Assembly (NCBI GenBank): GCA_003235475.1
Contig: QJWC01000061.1
Coordinates: forward strand, 1-62,436
Length of the DNA stretch: 62,436 nucleotides
Direction: 5' to 3'
Source: Acidimicrobiia bacterium
Lineage (GTDB): Bacteria; Actinomycetota; Acidimicrobiia; Spongiisociales; UBA5794
The position numbers and the translations under genes are program-made. Below the pieces are notes generated by a model that did not search any database, was not told the DNA's origin, and saw only the letters and a list, made by a program, of their open reading frames with translations. Shown here piece by piece: positions 1-7,549 of this stretch; position 1 is the stretch's first letter; every line of letters begins with the position of its first letter.

Positions 1-229
1 GACGACCGATCAGCGGGACGCGGCAGAGGCCTCGAAGGCCGCCTACCAAACGGCATTGTCGGAGTCCGGGTACGGCGCCATCACGACCCAGATCACCTCT
101 TCGGATGAAGCGGGTCCCTTTTATTACGCCGAGGAGTACCACCAGCAGTACCTGGCGAAGAACCCGGGTGGATACTGCAACCATGGCTTCTGCCAGGTGC
201 CGTACGCGACCGCCCCGGCGGGGATCTGA
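1..229 (+). CDS. msrA: Peptide-methionine (S)-S-oxide reductase, C-terminal part
   Basis: The last 75 codons of MsrA, cut by the window edge and read from base 2 to the TGA at 227-229. The translated tail contains [20 protein letters not shown], the hallmark MsrA C-terminal block that follows the substrate pocket. MsrA reduces the S-epimer of methionine sulfoxide in proteins and free Met, with electrons normally from thioredoxin. A Cys in GGYCNHGFC could be the resolving cysteine; the catalytic GCFW motif would lie upstream, outside the window. The stop overlaps the start of the pirin gene by one base, so the two are probably cotranscribed. Confidence 0.9.
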   Translation, partial: TTDQRDAAEASKAAYQTALSESGYGAITTQITSSDEAGPFYYAEEYHQQYLAKNPGGYCNHGFCQVPYATAPAGI

Positions 230-1254
230 TGGCTGAGCGAACCGGTGCGATCATCGCCGCTGGCCCCCTCGGGTTCCAGTGGCAGGGGCTCGACCCCTTC
301 ATCTTCACCATGCACCACCTCGACGTGTATCCGGAGGGCGGCGACCACCTCGGCCCGACCGTGCCACTCGACGGGCGGAGGATCGGGTCTGACTTCTCCG
401 GCATCGACGGGTGGAGTATGTACCACGGGTCCATCGTGCCGGGCTTCCCGCAGCATCCCCATCGGGGGTTCGAGACGGTCACCGTCGTGCGCCGCGGGTA
501 CGTCGACCACTCTGATTCGCTGGGAGCGACCGCTCGATATGGCGGAGGAGACGTGCAGTGGCTCACGACGGGTGCCGGCATCCAGCACGCCGAGATGTTC
601 CCGCTGATCCGTGCCGACGAGGGGAACCCGCTCGAGCTGTTCCAGATCTGGCTGAACCTTCCGCCGGAATCGAAGATGGTCCCGCCTTACTTCCGGATGC
701 TCTGGAGCGAGGAGATCCCAACGCTTTCACCGTCGCCTGGGGTTTCGGTGGACGTCATCGCGGGCACGCTCGACGGTGCGTCCGCGCCCTCCGCACCGCC
801 CGACTCTTGGGCCTCGCACCCGAAGGGCGATATGGCGATCTGGCTGATCCGTATGGAGGCGGGCTCTTCGTGGACGCTGCCAGCTGCGGTCCGAGGGTTG
901 AATCGGATGCTCCATTTCTTCGAGGGCGACGAGGCTGTCGTGGATGGACAGGCCGTTGTGCGGGACACGGGCATTCAGCTCGTGTCCGACCTCGACGTCG
1001 AGCTTCGCGCCGACGAGGGACCCGTGGAGTTCCTGATGCTCCAGGGCCGTCCGATCGGTGCACCGGTGTTCCAGCTCGGGCCGTTCGTGATGAACACGCC
1101 AGAGGAACTCCAGCAGGCGTTCGACGACTATCGCCGGACAGGCTTCGGCGGATGGCCTTGGTCGGCAGCCGATCCTGTTCACGCGAGAACGGACGGCCGC
1201 TTCGCCCTGCACGCTGATGGCCGGGTCGAGCACCGGGAGATGCAGCGGTCGTGA
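229..1254 (+). CDS. Pirin family protein
   Basis: A 341-residue bicupin of the pirin family. The metal-binding N-terminal cupin is clear: HPHRGFET at residues 76-83, HSDSLG at 94-99 and GDVQWLTTGAGIQHAEM at 107-123 supply the three His and one Glu ligands. Pirins bind Fe; some show quercetin 2,3-dioxygenase activity and others act as redox-sensitive regulators, so the substrate cannot be told from sequence. Its ATG overlaps the msrA stop (TGATG), and a DsbA-fold protein follows, which gives a small redox-themed cluster. It is longer than the common 230-290 residues, mainly because of C-terminal sequence after the second cupin. Confidence 0.9.
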   Translation: MAERTGAIIAAGPLGFQWQGLDPFIFTMHHLDVYPEGGDHLGPTVPLDGRRIGSDFSGIDGWSMYHGSIVPGFPQHPHRGFETVTVVRRGYVDHSDSLGATARYGGGDVQWLTTGAGIQHAEMFPLIRADEGNPLELFQIWLNLPPESKMVPPYFRMLWSEEIPTLSPSPGVSVDVIAGTLDGASAPSAPPDSWASHPKGDMAIWLIRMEAGSSWTLPAAVRGLNRMLHFFEGDEAVVDGQAVVRDTGIQLVSDLDVELRADEGPVEFLMLQGRPIGAPVFQLGPFVMNTPEELQQAFDDYRRTGFGGWPWSAADPVHARTDGRFALHADGRVEHREMQRS

Positions 1255-1280
1255 CGTCGTGGTCGGCGTTCGCACCTCGC

Positions 1281-1286
1281 TACCTT
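1281..1286 (+). promoter_or_regulatory. -10 hexamer of a leaderless-type promoter
   Basis: TACCTT ends 8 bases before the ATG at 1295. This supports that start over the longer frame that opens at 1217. Confidence 0.55.
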
Positions 1287-1294
1287 CAGTCTTG

Positions 1295-1882
1295 ATGACC
1301 GAGTTCGCGATCACCTACGACTACATGTGCCCGTTCGCCCGCAATGCGAACGAGACGATCGTCGAGATGCTCGAGAGCGGGTGGGACGCGCATGTGACCT
1401 TCACGCCCTTCTCCCTCCACGAGAACAGCCTCCCCGATTCGGTCCCTTCGGTGTGGGATCCAGAAGGCGAAGGGCTGGACGGCCGCGGAATTCGGGCGAT
1501 CGCGTGGTCGCTCGCGGTCCGTGACGAGGATCCACGCCATTTCGGGCGCTTCCATTGTGCGATCTTCGCTGCCCGCCACGACGAGGGGCGCGACATCAAC
1601 GACGAGCAAGTCCTACGCGACCTGGCGTCCGGCGTCGGCGTCGACGTGGAAGCCATCGCCCCGGTCGTCGCCTCTGGCGTGCCGATGAAGACCCTGCGGG
1701 TCGAGCACACGGCAAACGTCGACGAGTTCGGCGTCTTCGGGGTACCCACCTTCATCGGCGGGGGTCAAGCCGTGTTCGTACGACTCATGGAGCGCCACAA
1801 CGCCGACGACGTGCTCGGGGTCGTGTCGATGCTGGAGTGGTCCAACCTCAACGAGTTCAAGCGCACTCGCATCCCCCGGTAG
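1295..1882 (+). CDS. DsbA family (thioredoxin-fold) protein
   Basis: A 195-residue protein with a DsbA-like fold. The N-terminal strand is followed by MCPFARNANE (residues 11-20), where the usual CxxC is reduced to a single Cys12 (CPFA). The cis-proline loop GVPTFI is at 149-154. Proteins of this group (DsbA/2-hydroxychromene-2-carboxylate isomerase superfamily) with only one Cys often work with a low-molecular-weight thiol, mycothiol in actinobacteria, rather than as disulfide oxidases; that role here is inference. I chose the ATG at 1295 because a TACCTT -10 element lies 8 bases upstream and the preceding 26 codons do not look like protein. It follows the pirin gene by 40 bases. Confidence 0.8.
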   Translation: MTEFAITYDYMCPFARNANETIVEMLESGWDAHVTFTPFSLHENSLPDSVPSVWDPEGEGLDGRGIRAIAWSLAVRDEDPRHFGRFHCAIFAARHDEGRDINDEQVLRDLASGVGVDVEAIAPVVASGVPMKTLRVEHTANVDEFGVFGVPTFIGGGQAVFVRLMERHNADDVLGVVSMLEWSNLNEFKRTRIPR

Positions 1883-1921
1883 CGCCACTGCGACTTCGAC
1901 GGTTGCCCATGGATGCCGCGG

Positions 1922-1927
1922 TAGCGT
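1922..1927 (+). promoter_or_regulatory. -10 hexamer of a leaderless-type promoter
   Basis: TAGCGT with 6 bases to the ATG at 1934. No Shine-Dalgarno sequence is present. Confidence 0.55.
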
Positions 1928-1933
1928 GCAGAC

Positions 1934-2710
1934 ATGGCTTCCGGTCGAGCGGCGACACCAGATGAGATGTTCGAACTCGTCGCTGGCGTCCGGTCCGATG
2001 ATCCGAGTTGGTTCGATTTCGACGGCGTGACGCTCCACCCTGCCGACATCGTGTCGTTGCTCGGTCCGCGCATCAACGACGAGCGCCGTGCCAACCTCGA
2101 GCGGGCACTCTCGTACCGGACGGAGTCGATCGCCGTCGTGGTCGAAGGTGTGGTCGATCTGGGCAATGTCGGTGCGGTCATGCGTTCGGCTGACGGATTC
2201 GGGATCCAACGCTTCCACACGGTCGACACCGCCGATGCCTACAAGCGCTCTCGGCGCACGTCGAGGGGCACCGACAAGTGGATCGACAGGTGGCGTTGGG
2301 AGTCCGTCGAAACGTGCTTCCGGCACCTGCGGGAGGGTGGGTACCGGATCGCCGTCGCGGATGCCGACGAGAGTGCGACGCCGCTGGCCGAATTCGACTT
2401 TTCCGGCCGGATCGCGGTCGTGTTCGGCAACGAACTGGAGGGTGTATCCGATGCAGGGAGGCAAGGGGCAGACGACCTCTTCACCATCCCGATGTACGGG
2501 TTCGCAGACAGCTTCAACATCTCCGTTGCTGCCTCGATCGTGTTCTACGAAATGCGCAGACGCCGATCCGCTGGTCGAGGCGATCCGGACGTCATGGACC
2601 AGGCTCGGCGGGATGTGATTCGAGCCGTGTGGTACATGAAGGCTGTCCGCGGCGCGCGCGGCATCGTCGAGCGGGCACTGGCCGAGGGCTACCGGCCGGA
2701 TTCCACATAG
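1934..2710 (+). CDS. TrmH/SpoU family RNA 2'-O-methyltransferase
   Basis: A 258-residue SPOUT-class methyltransferase. The three SpoU motifs are present in order: NVGAVMRSA at 78-86 (catalytic Arg84), FGNELEGVS at 164-172, and IPMYGFADSFNISVAASI at 185-202, which forms the trefoil knot that binds S-adenosylmethionine. The closest functional type is TrmH, which makes Gm18 in tRNA; a C-terminal helical extension (about 210-258) is also TrmH-like. rRNA substrates cannot be excluded. The gene has a leaderless-type -10 and its 3' end overlaps the convergent gene at 2689-3669 by 22 bases. Confidence 0.85.
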   Translation: MASGRAATPDEMFELVAGVRSDDPSWFDFDGVTLHPADIVSLLGPRINDERRANLERALSYRTESIAVVVEGVVDLGNVGAVMRSADGFGIQRFHTVDTADAYKRSRRTSRGTDKWIDRWRWESVETCFRHLREGGYRIAVADADESATPLAEFDFSGRIAVVFGNELEGVSDAGRQGADDLFTIPMYGFADSFNISVAASIVFYEMRRRRSAGRGDPDVMDQARRDVIRAVWYMKAVRGARGIVERALAEGYRPDST

Positions 2711-3669
2711 CTGATGGGGGAGTTCGCCCCCTCGCTGATCGTGAAATAGCTCCAGTCAGCATCGAGCGCGATCGACTCGCCCTGGCGTTCGTCAGGGCTC
2801 GGCGCAGTACACGGATCCGCGTTCAGCGCGTCGCCGATCGATTGGCCAGGGCTCCTCGCCCACATCCAGACGCTTCGATACCCGCGCAGGGCGATGACCT
2901 GCCCGTCAGGGGAGATGTCGGCACCCGACACCTCCGCTCCCAGGAACAGGGTCGTCACGAGGGTCATCTCGTGAGGTTCAGCTGCAGGTTCGAGTGGTCC
3001 CTTGAATACGAGTGCTTCGTCCCTCGACTTCGTGATCAGGTACACGGCGGGATCGATCGGGTCGATGAGGATCGCCTCTGCGTCGTACGGCCCGCCGGGC
3101 ATCTCAAGGCTGATGGGGACCGCGTCGTTGAACACAGTGCCGAGCGTCGCGGGGTCCGCGTCCTCGACCCTCCACAGGTTGACGATGCCTCCGCGAATAC
3201 CCAGGTTGTCCCCGATGTCCGCGACGTAAATGAACGAACCGGATCCATCGGACGATGGCCCGATCGCTATGTCCTCCCAGTCGAGGGCGAACGTGCCCGG
3301 GATCTCGAACGTGCCGAGGTCGTCGCCAGCGCTGGTCATCGCGTAGAGCAGCGGGCCACCCCGCGAGTCGTTGTGGGACCACAACACGTCCCGCGTCGTG
3401 CGGCTCTTGGCGAGACCCGATGCCTCGATGAGATCGATCGATGCCACGCTGCCGGTGAGGGCCACTCCCTCGTACATGGCACATACCGGGCTCGGTGGTG
3501 GTGCAAGGATGGTTGTCGAGGTGGTGCTCGTCGTGGACGACGAGGATTCGAGCGAGGTCGTGGAGGATGTGCCATCGGCGTCGACGCCCGTCCCGCGGTC
3601 CCGAAGCCAGAACGCGAAGGCGGCTACGACCACCGCGATCAGGATGAGGAGTACGCCGGGACGCCGCAT
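2689..3669 (-). CDS. Secreted or membrane-anchored beta-propeller-like protein
   Basis: A 326-residue protein of unknown function. Residues 5-21 form a hydrophobic anchor or signal segment, followed by a low-complexity Ser/Thr linker (about 34-53) rich in SSTTSTTSTT. The rest is a globular domain with repeated strand-like segments (LLYAMTSAGDDLG, FIYVADIGDN, VYLITKSRD, ISPDGQVIALRGY) that suggest a beta-propeller or SdiA-regulated/esterase-like fold outside the cell. TACCCT at 3676-3681 ends 6 bases before the ATG, supporting this start. No catalytic motif is recognised. Confidence 0.7.
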   Translation of the reverse strand: MRRPGVLLILIAVVVAAFAFWLRDRGTGVDADGTSSTTSLESSSSTTSTTSTTILAPPPSPVCAMYEGVALTGSVASIDLIEASGLAKSRTTRDVLWSHNDSRGGPLLYAMTSAGDDLGTFEIPGTFALDWEDIAIGPSSDGSGSFIYVADIGDNLGIRGGIVNLWRVEDADPATLGTVFNDAVPISLEMPGGPYDAEAILIDPIDPAVYLITKSRDEALVFKGPLEPAAEPHEMTLVTTLFLGAEVSGADISPDGQVIALRGYRSVWMWARSPGQSIGDALNADPCTAPSPDERQGESIALDADWSYFTISEGANSPISYVESGR

Positions 3670-3694
3670 CGGCGAAGGGTACGAGGTCGGGCCC

Positions 3695-5029
3695 CTACGA
3701 CCCGAGCAACCTCAGCGCGATGGCCTGTGACACCGCGGCTGACTCCATGTCTGCCAGCGAGAGGCTCTCGTTCGGCCCGTGGAACGAGCTCGTCGGGTCC
3801 GCGACGCCGACGAGGAAGATGGGCGCCCCTGGATACCGCTCGTTGAACGCAGCGACGAAGGGGATCGATCCCCCTGCACCGACCTCGACGGCATCCGCCC
3901 CGTACCCCTCGACCATCCCTTGTCGGTAGGCGTCGAACATCGGATCGGATGTGTCGAGCTCGAACGCTTCACCGCTCCCGCCACGCTCCACGGTGACCTG
4001 GGCGCCCCACGGCGCCGACGCCTCGAGGTGGTTCACGAGGGCGTTCATGGCAGCTGCGACGTCCTGGCCGGGCGCCAGGCGCATGCTGACCTTTGCCTTC
4101 GCTTCTGGGACGAGCTGGTTGATGGCCTCTGCAAGGGGAACGGCTTCGATGGCGAGCACCGCCACAGATGCCTGGCGCCAGATACGCGACGTGAGCGAGC
4201 CACTCCCGATCATCTCGACCCCTGGCAAGGGCTTCGCCTGTGATGCGAACTCGGCCTCTGAAGAATCGAGGGGGTCAGCGTCGTCGGCGACGAGGCCCGG
4301 GACCGCAACGGAGCCGTCCTCGTTGTGCAGTTTGGCAAGCGTCCGTGCGAGGGCGGTGATCGCGTCCGGGTACAACCCCCCGAATTGGCCCGAGTGGACT
4401 GCGTATTTGATGGTGCGAACGGTCACGGTGCAGTCGACGAGGCCCCGGAGGGATGTCGTGAAGGTCGGTGTGCCCTCCCGCCAGTTGCCAGCATCACCGA
4501 TGACGATGGCGTCGGACGCGAGCATGTCGGCGTACGTGTCGATGAAGGCTTCGAGGTTGACCGATCCGATCTCCTCCTCACCCTCGATGAAGACCTTCAC
4601 GGTCACCGGGAGGTCTTCGCCGAACGCGCGGATCGATGCGAGATGCATGGCGATGCCTGCCTTGTCATCCGCGACGCCTCGGCCGTACAGGCGACCTTCC
4701 CGCTCGAACGGCTCGAAGGGCGGGGCTTCCCACTGATCCGAGGGGCCCGGGGGTTGCACGTCGTGATGGGCGTACAGGAGAACTGTCGGGCTGCCTTCCG
4801 GACCCCTCTTCTCGCCGTACACGGCTGGATGCGCTCCTTCGAGTTCGAGGAGATGGACGTCGTCGAGCCCCGCATCGCGCAAGAGATCAGCGACGAACTC
4901 TGCGGACCGGCGCACTTGGGCGGGATCGAATCCCGGTGCGCTCACGGACGGGATCTTCACCAATGCTTCGAGTTCGGACCGGATCCGCGCCATATCGTCG
5001 CGAACCGCCGCCTTCAGGTCGTCATGCAT
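3695..5029 (-). CDS. M20 family metallopeptidase (dipeptidase type)
   Basis: A 444-residue dizinc peptidase. The M20 signatures are seen in order: LLYAHHDVQP (about 85-94; His88 and Asp90), GRGVADDKAG (117-126, bridging Asp), IEGEEEIGS (148-156, general-base Glu) and IGDAGNW. A dimerisation domain lies in the middle and a C-terminal metal His is in FHGPNESL. The layout matches the cytosolic dipeptidase/carnosinase-like branch, which cleaves dipeptides or Xaa-His substrates. The frame opens further upstream to 5230, but that part is shadow sequence of the neighbouring hydrolase. TACTCT at 5037-5042 ends 7 bases before the ATG at 5029 and fixes the start. Confidence 0.9.
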   Translation of the reverse strand: MHDDLKAAVRDDMARIRSELEALVKIPSVSAPGFDPAQVRRSAEFVADLLRDAGLDDVHLLELEGAHPAVYGEKRGPEGSPTVLLYAHHDVQPPGPSDQWEAPPFEPFEREGRLYGRGVADDKAGIAMHLASIRAFGEDLPVTVKVFIEGEEEIGSVNLEAFIDTYADMLASDAIVIGDAGNWREGTPTFTTSLRGLVDCTVTVRTIKYAVHSGQFGGLYPDAITALARTLAKLHNEDGSVAVPGLVADDADPLDSSEAEFASQAKPLPGVEMIGSGSLTSRIWRQASVAVLAIEAVPLAEAINQLVPEAKAKVSMRLAPGQDVAAAMNALVNHLEASAPWGAQVTVERGGSGEAFELDTSDPMFDAYRQGMVEGYGADAVEVGAGGSIPFVAAFNERYPGAPIFLVGVADPTSSFHGPNESLSLADMESAAVSQAIALRLLGS

Positions 5030-5036
5030 GATGGTC

Positions 5037-5042
5037 AGAGTA
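5037..5042 (-). promoter_or_regulatory. -10 hexamer of a leaderless-type promoter
   Basis: On the minus strand TACTCT ends 7 bases before the ATG at 5029. It decides the M20 peptidase start. Confidence 0.5.
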
Positions 5043-5078
5043 TCGGCACCCTCGTCCCTTGCCGTCGGGGCGACTGGT

Positions 5079-5843
5079 CTACGACGCGTGCTGGGCGATG
5101 AACCGCTGGATCCGGGTCCACGCGTCGGCCGATGCCTCGCTGAACGTCTCGTACTTGCGGTCGAAGAACGAATGGGGAGCGCCCTCGTAGATGACGACCT
5201 CTCCAGCCTTGCCCGCGGCGTCCATCGCATCCTCGAACGCGCGACTCGCTTCCTGCGGAATGCCGGGATCGTCCCCTGCCTGGAGCGCGAGGATCGGACA
5301 GCTGAATCGCGGGACGGAGTCGATGACGGAGTCAGAGCCGATCGGCCGGCCCTCGCGAGTCGGATTGCCGTAGAACCCGATCGCGCCAGCGAGACCGAGA
5401 TCTGCCGCTGCCATGTGCCACGCGTTCGATCCCCCGAAGCAGAAGCCGACGACGAAGACCGGACGATCCGGCACCTCGGCGCGCAGGACGTCGAGCGCGG
5501 CTTCGACGTCCGCGGTGAGGCCCTCGATCGTCACGTCGAGGACATGTGGCATGTACTCCCACTCGGACTGGCGCTTGCCGACACCTGCGGTGCGGCCGAA
5601 GTAGTCGATCGCGATGGCATCCATTCCGTGCTCGGCGAACCTGAGCGCGAGCTCCTCGTAGAAACGGAAGAGGCCGCGCACATCGGGAAGTACGCAGATC
5701 GCGGGGCCAGCCGGGTTTCCGTCCGTCGCTGCGAACGCAGCGAACTCGTTCCCGTCCGAGGCGGTGAGGACGAGGTCTTCGTGATCCACGGACCCCCCGG
5801 CGATCCGCGGGATCGGTGGGGACGAGTCAAGGTCGAAACACAC
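5079..5843 (-). CDS. Dienelactone hydrolase family protein
   Basis: A 254-residue alpha/beta hydrolase. The triad is visible: nucleophile Cys135 in GFCFGG (133-138), Asp191 or 192 in AGDDPGIP, and His224 in APHSFFD. A Cys nucleophile is typical of dienelactone hydrolase (carboxymethylenebutenolidase), which opens dienelactone to maleylacetate in chlorocatechol or catechol side paths; the family is broad, so the true ester or lactone substrate is unknown. The start is GTG at 5843, preceded by a GAGGAG Shine-Dalgarno sequence. It lies 49 bases upstream of the M20 peptidase on the same strand. Confidence 0.87.
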   Translation of the reverse strand: MCFDLDSSPPIPRIAGGSVDHEDLVLTASDGNEFAAFAATDGNPAGPAICVLPDVRGLFRFYEELALRFAEHGMDAIAIDYFGRTAGVGKRQSEWEYMPHVLDVTIEGLTADVEAALDVLRAEVPDRPVFVVGFCFGGSNAWHMAAADLGLAGAIGFYGNPTREGRPIGSDSVIDSVPRFSCPILALQAGDDPGIPQEASRAFEDAMDAAGKAGEVVIYEGAPHSFFDRKYETFSEASADAWTRIQRFIAQHAS

Positions 5844-5927
5844 GTCGGGGTCTCCTCTTCGCGGCGAAACTGTGCGCGACCAAACGTAGCGAACGGCCGT
5901 CAGGCGGACAAGCGGAGCGTGGGCCGG

Positions 5928-6944
5928 CTAGGTGAGCCCGATCGACGCCGTCGGACGCTCGGGCCGAAGACTGGCTGCGGATGCGAAGGACCATCCGTCA
6001 TCGTCGATCAGAAGCGAGCTGCCCGGGCGCCTGGATTGCTCAACGGTCGTCGCGCGCCGGGTTCGCTCCTCGGACGCAGTCTCGAGTTCGATGACGACGT
6101 GCGTGGCCCCGAACGCCTCGGCGTATCCAACCGTCCCGCCCATCGACTCCACGGCATTTCGTGCCGAGCGGATCGCGACGAACGCCGGGTTGTTCTCGTC
6201 GTCGGCCTCGGTGTTGCCCGTGAGGGCGGCGGCTGCCTGCGCGGTGAGGATGTGCCCGTCCGCAGACAGCGAGATCACCGTTCTGTTCGTGCGGCTGAAC
6301 GTGTGGATGGCGATCGAGCGCGTGCTGAACTCGCGGGCCTGCTTGATCATCGTCCTGATTGCTTGGCGGACCTTCACCGCGTCGGCCCACGCCCGCACAG
6401 GCGACAGGTCGAGCACGAATGACATACCGCCCGGCATCGATGCCAGGACGGCCCGCACCTCCTCGTCGACGAGGACCACTCCCATCGAGTTCGGCGCGTC
6501 TGCCGCGATGGGACGCTCGGACAGCTCGGCGAGTGCCTGTGCAACCTCGCGGCTGTCGGAACGGATCGCCTCGAGGAGCCGTCGGCGCTCCTCGGCATCG
6601 ATGGTCTCGTCGGCGAGCAGTCGGTCCGAGAACCCGACGATGTGCGTCATCGGATCGCGCATTGCATTCGCAAGAGCGAGACGCAGGTCGGCATCGATCT
6701 CGTGGAGCGATCGAACCGTCTCCCGGAGTTTGGCGCGCTCGTGGAGCAGCTTCTGGCGTGCAATGGAACCGACGATCGCGTAGATGCCCACGGAGGCAAC
6801 GAGGACCGCGGCGAACGCAAGCGCGATCTGCGCGTGTGGCGACATCACGGTGATGACGCCGCCAAGGATGAACAGGACGGCGCTCGCGATCGCAAAGGCC
6901 ACGAAGGTCGGTGTGGATGTTCGCATTGTGATCATGGTGCTCAT
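5928..6944 (-). CDS. Membrane protein related to histidine kinases, lacking catalytic boxes
   Basis: A 338-residue protein. Two membrane segments (about 14-32 and 39-60) are followed by a helical dimerisation-like region (65-140) resembling HisKA: NAMRDPMTHIVGFSDRL sits where kinases have the phospho-acceptor SHELRTPL block, but the usual acceptor His is absent. The following ATP-binding-like region (about 150-290) lacks a recognisable N box and the DxGxG motif. I read it as a degenerate sensor kinase or a scaffold that dimerises with an active partner. No response regulator is adjacent. The exact start is uncertain; nearby in-frame ATGs are residues 4 and 7. Confidence 0.6.
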   Translation of the reverse strand: MSTMITMRTSTPTFVAFAIASAVLFILGGVITVMSPHAQIALAFAAVLVASVGIYAIVGSIARQKLLHERAKLRETVRSLHEIDADLRLALANAMRDPMTHIVGFSDRLLADETIDAEERRRLLEAIRSDSREVAQALAELSERPIAADAPNSMGVVLVDEEVRAVLASMPGGMSFVLDLSPVRAWADAVKVRQAIRTMIKQAREFSTRSIAIHTFSRTNRTVISLSADGHILTAQAAAALTGNTEADDENNPAFVAIRSARNAVESMGGTVGYAEAFGATHVVIELETASEERTRRATTVEQSRRPGSSLLIDDDGWSFASAASLRPERPTASIGLT

Positions 6945-7037
6945 TCCAGATATCGGCGGACAGCGGGTTCGTCCCGAGGGTGCTTTCGTTGACCGGCGTC
7001 CGGACTAGTCATCTTCCGGAGCGATCCCGTCTGTCGG

Positions 7038-7043
7038 TACGAT
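7038..7043 (+). promoter_or_regulatory. -10 hexamer of a leaderless-type promoter
   Basis: TACGAT with 6 bases to the GTG at 7050. Confidence 0.55.
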
Positions 7044-7049
7044 GCGCCC

Positions 7050-7490
7050 GTGCAGCAACCGATCACCGTTCCCGTCGAGATCCCCTTCGTGGGAGACGAG
7101 CGACGCAAGAACTGGGCGAAGATCGTCACGAATGTCGACGAATCGCTCGCATCCGGGTGGGCATTCGAAGGGGAGTTCATTGCGGTCGGAGGCATCCAGG
7201 ACGTGCCGATCGGATCTGTGGTGCTCGCGTACGGTGAACGTGGATCGCGCGTCAACCCGCAGATCGAGGCGCGGGTGCTCACCATCAACGCCGATGGCAC
7301 CGTGTCGCATCAGGCCACGGCAAAGGGACGGGCATGGGCGAGGACCTTGCGCGATCAGATCGTCGATCTGCTGGCTCGGACCGACGCGGTACCCGCGAAG
7401 AAGGCATGGGACCCGACCCTCATGGGATACTCGTCTTCTGCCCTCGAGGAAGAACTGCGTCGGAGGACGAGTCAGGAAGACGCCCCCTAG
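7050..7490 (+). CDS. Conserved-looking hypothetical protein
   Basis: A 146-residue soluble protein that I do not recognise. It starts at a GTG placed 6 bases after a TACGAT -10 element. It has no membrane segment or signal peptide. The N-terminal half has alternating strands (GEFIAVGGIQDVPIGSVVLAYGE, RVLTINADGTVSHQ) and the C-terminal half is charged and helical. It is divergent from the degenerate sensor protein, with a 105-base shared intergenic region, and lies 59 bases ahead of the transpeptidase gene. Confidence 0.65.
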   Translation: MQQPITVPVEIPFVGDERRKNWAKIVTNVDESLASGWAFEGEFIAVGGIQDVPIGSVVLAYGERGSRVNPQIEARVLTINADGTVSHQATAKGRAWARTLRDQIVDLLARTDAVPAKKAWDPTLMGYSSSALEEELRRRTSQEDAP

Positions 7491-7536
7491 GCCACCGCTG
7501 TCGCTGTCCATTGACCGAACACCGGAGGCTGATCGG

Positions 7537-7542
7537 TATGAT
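7537..7542 (+). promoter_or_regulatory. -10 hexamer of a leaderless-type promoter
   Basis: TATGAT with 7 bases to the ATG at 7550. It picks that ATG over the in-frame ATGs at 7538 and 7541, which overlap the hexamer. Confidence 0.6.
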
Positions 7543-7549
7543 GCCGCCA

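Noticed and set aside
1-15. 15-base repeat GACGACCGATCAGCG at 1 and again at 10744
   Set aside because: Both copies are coding (Thr-Asp-Gln-Arg) in unrelated proteins with no flanking similarity. It is likely chance.
5028-6422. 464-codon plus-strand open frame
   Set aside because: It is antisense to the dienelactone hydrolase and sensor-like gene and has no recognisable domain or start signal.
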